Of a stretch of 6,662 nucleotides of DNA, positions 1 through 4,915 are shown one piece after another. Source of the stretch: Octadecabacter sp. (lineage in GTDB: Bacteria > Pseudomonadota > Alphaproteobacteria > Rhodobacterales > Rhodobacteraceae). The stretch is from positions 2,004 to 8,665 of the forward strand of contig DQCL01000015.1 in NCBI GenBank assembly GCA_003533975.1, read 5' to 3'. A program made the translations under genes and the position numbers. Numbering within the stretch: position 1 is the first letter of the stretch; the number at the start of each line of letters is the position of its first letter. Below the pieces are notes generated by a model. The model searched no databases, was not told where the DNA came from, and worked only from the letters and a program-made list of their open reading frames with translations.

Positions 1-60
1 ACGCTGGACGGTGACCGCCCACGGCAAGGCGGCAAACACCACCTCGCGGTGATCAATGGC
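1..60 (-). other. window edge, possible start of a further minus-strand gene
   Basis: After the stop of the gene at 61-369, two minus-strand frames stay open to the window edge. One could begin at a TTG that immediately follows that stop, the other at GTG codons about 20 bases into the stretch. Neither has a convincing ribosome binding site, and neither short peptide is recognisable. The compact packing of the block on its right makes another co-transcribed gene likely, but the sequence here cannot say which frame is used. Confidence 0.2.
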
Positions 61-369
61 CTAGCAGGGGGAGACAATCCCACCGCAGCCGTAACAAAAT
101 CGACCATTTTCGATAGCCGCCAGAGCACGGGTAACGGCCACAATGTCAATCCTTTCACCCTCTGGGGCTGGATTCCGTTCTGTTGTTGACGCATCAGCGA
201 TCCACGACAAAAGTTTCTTGATCGTGGTGCTAGTCAGTTCCGCCGTTTTAACCAGACGGTCAATTTGGTCCGGGTCAAATTCGGCGGCGTAAGATCGCAG
301 TTCTTTCAGATTTTCACGCAAGAGGAAAAGGCTGGCACGAGCCGTGCGGGATTTCAGTGTTTCTGACAT
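61..369 (-). CDS. small hypothetical protein with Cys-rich C-terminus
   Basis: Encodes 102 residues that I do not recognise. The ATG at 369 is chosen over a TTG two codons upstream because GGGAAGGG lies 7 bases before it. The first two thirds are charged and probably helical (SETLKSRTARASLFLLRENL onwards, then a second helix around LVKTAELTSTTIKKLLSWI). The last residues read AIENGRFCYGCGG and end in SPC, giving a CxxC pair plus one further Cys at the very end. That recalls half of a DksA/TraR-type zinc finger, but the fourth ligand is missing and the protein stops there, so zinc binding is only a guess. Its start overlaps the end of the terminase-like gene by 16 bases, so the two are probably translationally coupled. 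Being a small gene next to a TerS-like gene suggests a phage-derived role, which is inference only. Confidence 0.55.
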   Translation of the reverse strand: MSETLKSRTARASLFLLRENLKELRSYAAEFDPDQIDRLVKTAELTSTTIKKLLSWIADASTTERNPAPEGERIDIVAVTRALAAIENGRFCYGCGGIVSPC

Positions 370-854
370 GTACAAACCCTTCCCATATTGGCCAGTAGGG
401 TTGTCAGTTCTCCAGAGTTCGGGTCTGGCAATATCTGATCGTCATTGGCGTCCATTTTGCCTTGGCGGGCCAGATGGGCAGCCCAGACACCTTTCAACCG
501 CTCGATAGCCTGTGGCGAAACTGAGGAAGTGACAGCGGCCCGGTACGCTGCTTCCAGCGCGTCGCCAACCTCCAGCGACATGACAATCACGTCACTGCGG
601 CTCAAGGACACTGGCGCATCCTCAAGGGCGTTACGCGTTTCTAAAATGAGCCAGTCAATACGCTCACGCACTTCGGGACGCTGTTCGCAGCGATGGCCCG
701 ATACGCGCAAAGAGCCATTGCCACCGGTATAGGGTTGCCCGAACGGTATCGTCCGTTGCCAAGATGTTGCTTGATCAACTCCCTTGGCCCGTTGAAATGC
801 GTATTGTTCGTGGCGCTTGTTGGTCAGAGGCGTGGAAGGGTCAGGCAAGGTCAT
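354..854 (-). CDS. phage terminase small subunit-like protein
   Basis: Encodes 166 residues. Residues about 9-75 have the layout of terminase small subunits: a short 'PLTNKRHEQYAFQRAKG' helix where the family has LTxKQxxF, an alanine/serine-rich second helix (VDQATSWQRTIP), a glycine-containing turn, a third helix (GSLRVSGHRCEQ), and then RPEVRERIDWLI, which matches the family's typical 'RxEVxxRIxxL' ending of the DNA-binding region. In phages TerS binds the packaging site and regulates the large subunit during genome packaging. Residues 85-140 form a second helical part (SRSDVIVMSLEVGDALEAAY) that could serve assembly. The tail ends VCTCQKH. The ATG is 2 bases from the stop of the upstream gene, with GGCGGGGC about 9 bases before it as a poor SD. 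A partner large subunit is not in the window. The call rests on sequence style, not a close relative, so another small HTH phage protein is possible. Confidence 0.5.
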   Translation of the reverse strand: MTLPDPSTPLTNKRHEQYAFQRAKGVDQATSWQRTIPFGQPYTGGNGSLRVSGHRCEQRPEVRERIDWLILETRNALEDAPVSLSRSDVIVMSLEVGDALEAAYRAAVTSSVSPQAIERLKGVWAAHLARQGKMDANDDQILPDPNSGELTTLLANMGRVCTCQKH

Positions 855-856
855 TT

Positions 857-1336
857 TCAGAGCCCCGCCCGGCTTTCGATTTGGGATTGAAAAACACCGT
901 CCAAATGCGAATCCAAGGTCCCGGCCCGGGCAAGTTTCAAACGCTCTGTGGGCCGCATCGCAGCTAAGGTGCTCTGGCGAATGTCTTCCTTTAATTGGGC
1001 ATCCGAGTGATCAAGCGACAGTTTTGCCAGCGGCTCACGCTCTGCAAGCTCACTAGCAAACGAATCCCATCCCTGCACCGTGGTCGGCAATTCGTTCACA
1101 CCGCCGCCGATTGTGCAAAGAACTTCCGGCGAAAGGATAAGCCCATCTACTATTCGCGCGCTGACGCGCGCATCCAGCCTATGACCGTACACTCGCGCCA
1201 ATGCCAATTCTGCTTGTCGCCGGACGGCATCAAGGCGTTTCAGTTGATGTTTCGGCGTGACCGCAAGTTGGGCATCAATACGGGATTGACGATCTTTTTC
1301 ACGGTCGATTTGAATTTGAATTGATTGTTGTGTCAT
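857..1336 (-). CDS. hypothetical protein, phage-island associated
   Basis: Encodes 159 residues that I do not recognise. The start is well supported: AAGGAG lies 8 bases before the ATG. That ATG overlaps the upstream stop as ATGA, so the two genes are translationally coupled. The N-terminus (QQSIQIQIDREKDRQSRIDA) is highly charged and could form a coiled coil. A helical stretch follows (KRLDAVRRQAELALARVYGH), then a less charged middle with GGGVNELPTT, and a C-terminal half rich in Leu/Arg/Glu (RPTERLKLARAGTLDSHLDG). There is no signal peptide, membrane segment or cysteine cluster; only one Cys is present. It ends 2 bases before the terminase-like gene, so it probably belongs to the same functional module, for example as an accessory packaging or regulatory protein. 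That assignment is inference. Confidence 0.6.
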   Translation of the reverse strand: MTQQSIQIQIDREKDRQSRIDAQLAVTPKHQLKRLDAVRRQAELALARVYGHRLDARVSARIVDGLILSPEVLCTIGGGVNELPTTVQGWDSFASELAEREPLAKLSLDHSDAQLKEDIRQSTLAAMRPTERLKLARAGTLDSHLDGVFQSQIESRAGL

Positions 1337-1590
1337 TTCTTGTTCTCCTTACGGTGGGCGGCGTCAGCCGCCATTAATTGTTGAGCCATTTCCTCTGTGA
1401 AGCGGCGGTATTGACGGCAACGGGCCAGAATGTCGCTCAACCGATAGAAGCGGGTGGCATTGCCGCCCTTCGGGCCGTGGCGCTTCGTAAATGTCAAAGG
1501 ATAGGGCCTATTCATAAGCGAGCGGGTGCGAAAAATTCCGAAACCGGTCGCGTGCAAAATATCCGCCATACCCAAAGTAAATTGGATCAT
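1333..1590 (-). CDS. small DNA-binding protein, winged-helix/MerR-like
   Basis: Encodes 85 residues from the ATG at 1590. The core reads FTLGMADILHATGFGIFR, a variable PYPLTFTKRHGPKGGNATRF linker, then YRLSDILARCRQYRRF. This resembles small winged-helix/AlpA- or MerR-like DNA-binding proteins, in which an HTH is followed by 'xRYRLSDVLAWL' and a final helix. Phage excisionases, Nu1-like terminase proteins and small regulators share this layout, so the exact role is open. The start is uncertain: a TTG at 1644 would add 18 residues, but no start has a strong SD (only GAGA 8 bases before the ATG). The 1590 start leaves a perfect 15-bp inverted repeat in the leader, where an operator would be expected. 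It is the first gene after the R-M operon terminator and overlaps the following gene by 4 bases. Confidence 0.5.
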   Translation of the reverse strand: MIQFTLGMADILHATGFGIFRTRSLMNRPYPLTFTKRHGPKGGNATRFYRLSDILARCRQYRRFTEEMAQQLMAADAAHRKENKK

Positions 1591-1621
1591 GTCAAGATTC
1601 TCAGATAGGGAGTTTTGAAGC

Positions 1622-1636
1622 CGTTCCACCGGAACG
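1622..1636. promoter_or_regulatory. 15-bp perfect inverted repeat, candidate operator
   Basis: CGTTCC-ACC-GGAACG has two 6-bp arms with a 3-bp spacer. It lies about 31 bases upstream of the ATG at 1590 of the small DNA-binding protein. Its architecture (6+3+6) and distance from the start copy those of the repeat ahead of the methyltransferase gene, with a different half-site. An autoregulatory operator is plausible but inferred. If translation began at the TTG at 1644, the repeat would lie inside the coding region. Confidence 0.35.
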
Positions 1637-1675
1637 TGAGGCAATCACACCGTGACTGCCTGTAGGTACCTTCAT

Positions 1676-1688
1676 GCCATAAAATGGC
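1676..1688. repeat. 13-bp inverted repeat GCCAT-AAA-ATGGC
   Basis: The two arms are perfect and 5 bp long, immediately downstream (minus strand) of the terminator T-run of the R-M operon. It sits in the spacer of a weak promoter-like pair on the minus strand, TTGACT at 1694-1699 and CATGAA at 1671-1676, with 17 bases between. Together these could be the control region of the small-gene block, but the -10 is poor. Confidence 0.25.
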
Positions 1689-1689
1689 G

Positions 1690-1729
1690 AAAAAGTCAAT
1701 CCAACGCGGTTTTTGGGTCAGTTGGATTG
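1690..1729 (-). terminator. intrinsic terminator of the R-M operon
   Basis: Read on the minus strand, CAATCCAAC and GTTGGATTG form a perfect 9-bp stem around a 15-base loop, followed after two bases by TTTTT. It begins 6 bases beyond the endonuclease stop codon. The long loop and AT-containing stem make it moderate in strength, but its position exactly at the end of the last R-M gene supports the call. It would insulate the R-M transcript from the small phage-like genes on its left. Confidence 0.7.
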
Positions 1730-1734
1730 GGTAA

Positions 1735-2931
1735 CTACGCTGTGCGGACGTCAGCCAAGAATGACTCCACTGATACAATGTGTGGGCGGATACTCGTAGC
1801 ATATTTCTCAATGCGCTTTTCGGGCACCACAAGACGAATACCTGCGTTTGAAATTAACTTGAATTGCGGCTCCGAAACGCCTTCCTGAAGGGTCAACAAG
1901 TGGCGCACCGGCAAATCAGCACATTCTTCCGTAACCTGCCGCCAACGATCTTTGAATGTAGTTTTGACCGCAAGCATACGAACCCGCTCACGCGGGAATG
2001 CAGCATCAAGATAAGCTGCCTCAGTCGGGAACAGAAAATCGGGGTTATTACCAGCCTTTGGCTGATACGTGAAATCTTTGTTTTCGTCGAAATTCTCTTC
2101 TATCAGAATTTCCCGCATATGCAGTTCCAGCGATTTACCGGAACGTGCCTTACGGCGCTGTAAAACAGTTTGCGCCGCCGCAAGGAAATCAGCGATGGTG
2201 GCAAAGCCCGCTTTGGCTCGCGGAAGCTCAACCGCCTCTTCCAGCGATTGGAAAAGCTCAAACTCGCAGTCCCTGCGGCGCACCAATCGCTTGTCTACCG
2301 CGAGCGCGCTGTCTGGCCGCAGTTCGATCACCTTGTTGATAATTTCCTGTCCGGTCGGGAATTTCTTCAACCATTCCGGCGGAAGCTCATGTTGTTCCAA
2401 CCGGCAATCTGCTCGGGCTGCGGTTTGCAGTAACGCCAGTAATCCCCCGTCAGGGGGCCATGTGGTCCAGCGCCCCGGTTCGACAGGACCGGTTTCGCGT
2501 TCGACTATGTCTTCCTCAACTTCATTCCGGCACACCCAGACATTGCACGTGTCGACGTCGCCAGTGGCACCGTGGAGAAAAGTGAACACCGCAAGCGCGC
2601 CAGTACTTTCCGGGTCAAGAAGGGCGGAATTCCCTCCCCCCAGATTTGTCACGCGGACTTCATCCCGTGTGCCGCCCCGTGCCTTGTTGTTATACCAGAC
2701 AACCCTGACGTTTCGGGCATCAGGGTGTGAATCAATCGTCAGGTCAAACCATGAATCTGCATTTTCGTGGGTGTGCTGCTCCAGCGATGGGAACAAACGA
2801 AAGAAAACACCCTTTGGGATGTAAAACCCGGCTTGGTGCGATCCGTTGGCCAGCGTGTCGTTTCCCGACAGGCGCTTCACATACCAGAACCACCCTTCGG
2901 CATGTTCATCCAGCCAATCCGATAATTCCAT
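1735..2931 (-). CDS. ecoRIIR: EcoRII-type (type IIE) restriction endonuclease
   Basis: Encodes 398 residues; EcoRII itself is about 404. The enzyme should cut DNA at unmethylated CCWGG, with a second site bound by an effector domain stimulating cleavage. The N-terminal effector domain is recognisable from about residue 18 (VKRLSGNDTLANGSHQAGFYIPK), with H32, Y37 and the Arg-rich stretch at 85-93 as likely DNA contacts. The C-terminal PD-(D/E)xK domain spans about 255-398. It has NPDFLFP with D298, Y307, then LAVKTTFKDRW with K323, K327 and R329, and E336; these sit one position before the residues I recall as D299, Y308, K324, K328 and E337 of EcoRII. The ATG at 2931 is preferred over an ATG 21 codons upstream because it has GAGGGG about 9 bases before it and starts directly at the conserved N-terminus; the longer start would run into vsr. 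The gene lies 11 bases after the vsr stop. All expected active-site residues are present, so it looks intact. Confidence 0.93.
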   Translation of the reverse strand: MELSDWLDEHAEGWFWYVKRLSGNDTLANGSHQAGFYIPKGVFFRLFPSLEQHTHENADSWFDLTIDSHPDARNVRVVWYNNKARGGTRDEVRVTNLGGGNSALLDPESTGALAVFTFLHGATGDVDTCNVWVCRNEVEEDIVERETGPVEPGRWTTWPPDGGLLALLQTAARADCRLEQHELPPEWLKKFPTGQEIINKVIELRPDSALAVDKRLVRRRDCEFELFQSLEEAVELPRAKAGFATIADFLAAAQTVLQRRKARSGKSLELHMREILIEENFDENKDFTYQPKAGNNPDFLFPTEAAYLDAAFPRERVRMLAVKTTFKDRWRQVTEECADLPVRHLLTLQEGVSEPQFKLISNAGIRLVVPEKRIEKYATSIRPHIVSVESFLADVRTA

Positions 2932-2942
2932 GACACCACCCC

Positions 2943-3401
2943 TCAACCAAATTCCCCGGCAATCTCGCCCGTTTTTGCGTCGGACGTCAGCCATATGCCT
3001 ATACTGTTCACAACCTCAGACAGATCAAGCCTTCCCTTTCCGACAAGCGCGCATTCCCAAACCACAAGCTGACGCCATCCCGCCGCCAGAAGCTTGCCAG
3101 TCACTTCGCCGTCGCGTTCTGCATTACGTTCCAGCTTGGCGCGCCAGAAGTCCGCGTTGTCGCCGCCCGGATATTTGAAGCGGGGACAGTCGTGCATGTG
3201 CCAGAAGCATCCGTGGACATAAACCGTCGCGCGGTGTTTTTTCAGAGTCAAATCCGGTTTGCCCGGCAGCGGCGCATTCAGACGAAACCGGAAACCTGCG
3301 CCGTGGAGGGCGGAGCGCAGAAGTTTTTCGGGCTTCGTATCCCGCCCCTTAATCGCCGCCATATTGCGGCTGCGCGTCTCGCGGTCGTGAACATCTGTCA
3401 A
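2943..3401 (-). CDS. vsr: Vsr very-short-patch-repair endonuclease
   Basis: Encodes 152 residues, close to the usual length. Vsr nicks 5' of the T in T:G mismatches that arise when 5-methylcytosine in CCWGG deaminates, starting repair back to C:G. Family marks in order are TRSRNMAAIKGRDTKPE (9-25), GKPDLTL with the catalytic D50, and YVHGCFWHMHDC (61-72), holding zinc ligands C65, H70 and C72 and the intercalating F66/W67. FWRAKLERNAERD (85-97) and VWEC with C117 as the fourth zinc ligand follow. The positions match E. coli Vsr to within one residue. The start is TTG at 3401: its bases overlap the methyltransferase stop (TTGA), GAGG lies 4 bases before, and the next ATG would remove the conserved TRSR segment. 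A TTG start overlapping the stop fits low, coupled expression. Vsr repairs the hot spots created by the neighbouring methyltransferase. Confidence 0.95.
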   Translation of the reverse strand: MTDVHDRETRSRNMAAIKGRDTKPEKLLRSALHGAGFRFRLNAPLPGKPDLTLKKHRATVYVHGCFWHMHDCPRFKYPGGDNADFWRAKLERNAERDGEVTGKLLAAGWRQLVVWECALVGKGRLDLSEVVNSIGIWLTSDAKTGEIAGEFG

Positions 3402-4660
3402 ACTGCCTCAAGCGCCGCCTGAGCGACCTCAGTCACGCCTGCGACTTCGGTAATGTGGGGAAGCATCAAACGCGCCACATCCGTTGCAACCGGCACCACG
3501 ACAGCATTGCCAAATTGCTTGTAAGCCTGCGTGTCCGACACCTTGATTTTGAACTTGCTTTCGTTCGGTTTGTCAAATCCCATCAATCGGGCGCATTCAC
3601 GCGGCGTCAGGCGTCGTGGCGAGCCGCTGGAGCGTCGTATCAGTATTTCAGAGCCATCTTTATAGTACCGGGCAGATAATGTTCTGGCGACGTCCTCAGG
3701 GCCATTCAGGCCGAACCCAAAACCATTCCCCGCCGCGCGGTGTTTTTCTGCATAGCGCTGCAGGTAATTCCAAAGGTGATCTGACAGCGTGTACTTGTCC
3801 GAGATTTTCGCCTTGGGGCCACCGGTAAAATGACCTTCTGCTTTTTCGGTTCCATCTTCCGGGTGAAGAATTTGACTTAACTTGGGGCCAGCAAGTGGGT
3901 TGCGGTCCTTCAAAGACTGCAAAGAGAAATCCTTGATACCCCGCTCACGCGGGAAACCGACAATAAAGATACGCTCACGGTGTTGCGGAACCCAAGACTT
4001 GGCGTTCAGGATCATAGGAAAGATATCGTATTCAAGATCATTTTCCAGCGTATCGCGGATAACCTGAAATGTCCGCCCCTTGTCGTGGTTTGCAAGATTG
4101 CGGACGTTCTCAAGCAGGAACGCTTTGGGGCGATGATGCTTGAGGATGCGCGCCACATCAAAGAACAGGTTACCCTGATCTTCACATGCGAAGCCATGCG
4201 GGCGATTCAGAGCATTCTTCTTAGAGACACCCGCGATAGAAAACGGCTGACACGGGAACCCGGCAAGCAGCACGTCATGTCTGGGAATATCGGCTTCGTC
4301 AATCTTGGTGATATCGCCAGCGATATCGTCCTCAGATTCTCCATAGTTCGCTGCATAGGTTATGCGGCTGTACTTATCCCATTCCGATGTGAAAACGCAT
4401 TCGCCCCCTACTCCGGTTTCCATGTCAAATGCGCGGCGTAAGCCGCCGATGCCCGCGAAGAGATCAATGAACCGGAAAGCCGGGATGCCACCCGACTTAT
4501 TCGGAGCGGGTTTTGCAGAGAGGAGCTTTTCAATCTCGGCAGGTTTTGGCCCGCCCTTGCCCTCTTCCCAGTTATAGACAGTGCGGGGTGGTCGGCCCAA
4601 CAGTCCGGCCACCTCCGGCACACTGAGACCGGTATCTTCGCGAAGTTCGGTGAAGTCCAT
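3398..4660 (-). CDS. dcm: C5-cytosine DNA methyltransferase, Dcm/M.EcoRII type
   Basis: Encodes 420 residues and should methylate the inner cytosine of CCWGG with S-adenosylmethionine. It shows motif I FIDLFAGIGG (64-73), motif IV GFPCQPFS with the catalytic C137, and motif VI ENV (184-186). Motif VIII QHRERIFIVGF follows from 226. The target-recognition region lies at about 245-345, then motif IX RRLTPRECARLMGF (349-362) and motif X QFGNAVVVPV from 382. Residues 1-50 are a separate helix-turn-helix (TELREDTGLSVPEVAGLLGR, then PRTVYNWEEGK), as in M.EcoRII and M.SsoII, which regulate their own genes. The ATG at 4660 is chosen because AAGGGG lies 7 bases upstream; a start 20 codons further up would encode a peptide unlike the family and would lie across the leader repeat. 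It is first in the operon and overlaps vsr by 4 bases. A solitary Dcm is ruled out by the adjacent endonuclease. Confidence 0.95.
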   Translation of the reverse strand: MDFTELREDTGLSVPEVAGLLGRPPRTVYNWEEGKGGPKPAEIEKLLSAKPAPNKSGGIPAFRFIDLFAGIGGLRRAFDMETGVGGECVFTSEWDKYSRITYAANYGESEDDIAGDITKIDEADIPRHDVLLAGFPCQPFSIAGVSKKNALNRPHGFACEDQGNLFFDVARILKHHRPKAFLLENVRNLANHDKGRTFQVIRDTLENDLEYDIFPMILNAKSWVPQHRERIFIVGFPRERGIKDFSLQSLKDRNPLAGPKLSQILHPEDGTEKAEGHFTGGPKAKISDKYTLSDHLWNYLQRYAEKHRAAGNGFGFGLNGPEDVARTLSARYYKDGSEILIRRSSGSPRRLTPRECARLMGFDKPNESKFKIKVSDTQAYKQFGNAVVVPVATDVARLMLPHITEVAGVTEVAQAALEAV

Positions 4661-4694
4661 TTGCTGCCCCTTGCTCGACTCTCTGGGAATCTGA

Positions 4695-4709
4695 GTGCCA
4701 TACTGGCAC
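4695..4709. promoter_or_regulatory. 15-bp perfect inverted repeat, candidate operator of the R-M operon
   Basis: GTGCCA-TAC-TGGCAC has two perfect 6-bp arms. It lies 34 bases upstream of the methyltransferase ATG and about 35 bases downstream of the predicted transcription start. C5 methyltransferases with an N-terminal HTH (M.SsoII is the best-studied) bind a short palindrome upstream of their own gene to repress it and balance the endonuclease. The repeat is well placed for that role. It contains no CCWGG, so binding would be through the HTH and not the catalytic domain. Confidence 0.5.
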
Positions 4710-4743
4710 AAGAACATCAAGAGAACATTTCCGGATCGACTGG

Positions 4744-4773
4744 ATTATCTTGTATGCCATAGGGAATCACCAA
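4744..4773 (-). promoter_or_regulatory. candidate promoter of the dcm-vsr-endonuclease operon
   Basis: On the minus strand TTGGTG (4768-4773) and GATAAT (4744-4749) are separated by 18 bases. The -10 matches five of six sigma-70 consensus positions; the -35 only the TTG. The start would fall near 4737, giving a leader of about 77 bases that holds the GTGCCA inverted repeat. No better pair is visible between int and the methyltransferase. Confidence 0.4.
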
Positions 4774-4782
4774 CCAGATGAC

Positions 4783-4867
4783 GTAGCGGCTACGCTCACT
4801 CCAAAGTGCCGATGATAGTTGGCACGCCACCACACAGTGACATGAATGTCGCTGGCTAGAGGGCCAG
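4783..4867. repeat. cluster of inverted repeats between int and the R-M operon
   Basis: Four inverted repeats follow each other: GTAGC-G-GCTAC (4783-4793), GTGCC-N10-GGCAC (4806-4825), AGTGACAT-GA-ATGTCGCT (4836-4853, one mispair) and CTGGC-N6-GCCAG (4852-4867). The second carries the same GTGCC/GGCAC half-sites as the candidate operator at 4695-4709. The last two share two bases and could form alternative hairpins downstream of the int stop, but no T-run follows on the minus strand, so an intrinsic terminator is not supported. Regulatory binding sites or remnants of an insertion junction are the other options. Confidence 0.4.
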
Positions 4868-4915
4868 TTGTTTAAAGTCAGTGATTTAGACAGGCTGGCA
4901 TATTGCTCTTAGCCG

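Noticed and set aside
1155..1170. CGCGCG-CTGA-CGCGCG hairpin
   Set aside because: It falls inside the 159-aa gene in a run of Arg/Ala/Val/Ser codons and has no T-run; simple GC repetition explains it.
2444..2457. CCCCC-GTCA-GGGGG hairpin
   Set aside because: Inside the endonuclease gene, over codons for Pro-Pro-Asp-Gly in the linker between the two domains. No T-run on either strand, so not a terminator.
2069..2824. Long plus-strand open frame (251 codons) opposite the endonuclease gene
   Set aside because: Its product is serine- and arginine-rich without domains, and lies exactly antisense to a well-supported EcoRII-type gene. It is a shadow of high-GC codon use.
3980..4441. Plus-strand open frame of 153 codons
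   Set aside because: It lies antisense to the methyltransferase catalytic region, whose motifs are complete on the minus strand. No SD or recognisable protein.
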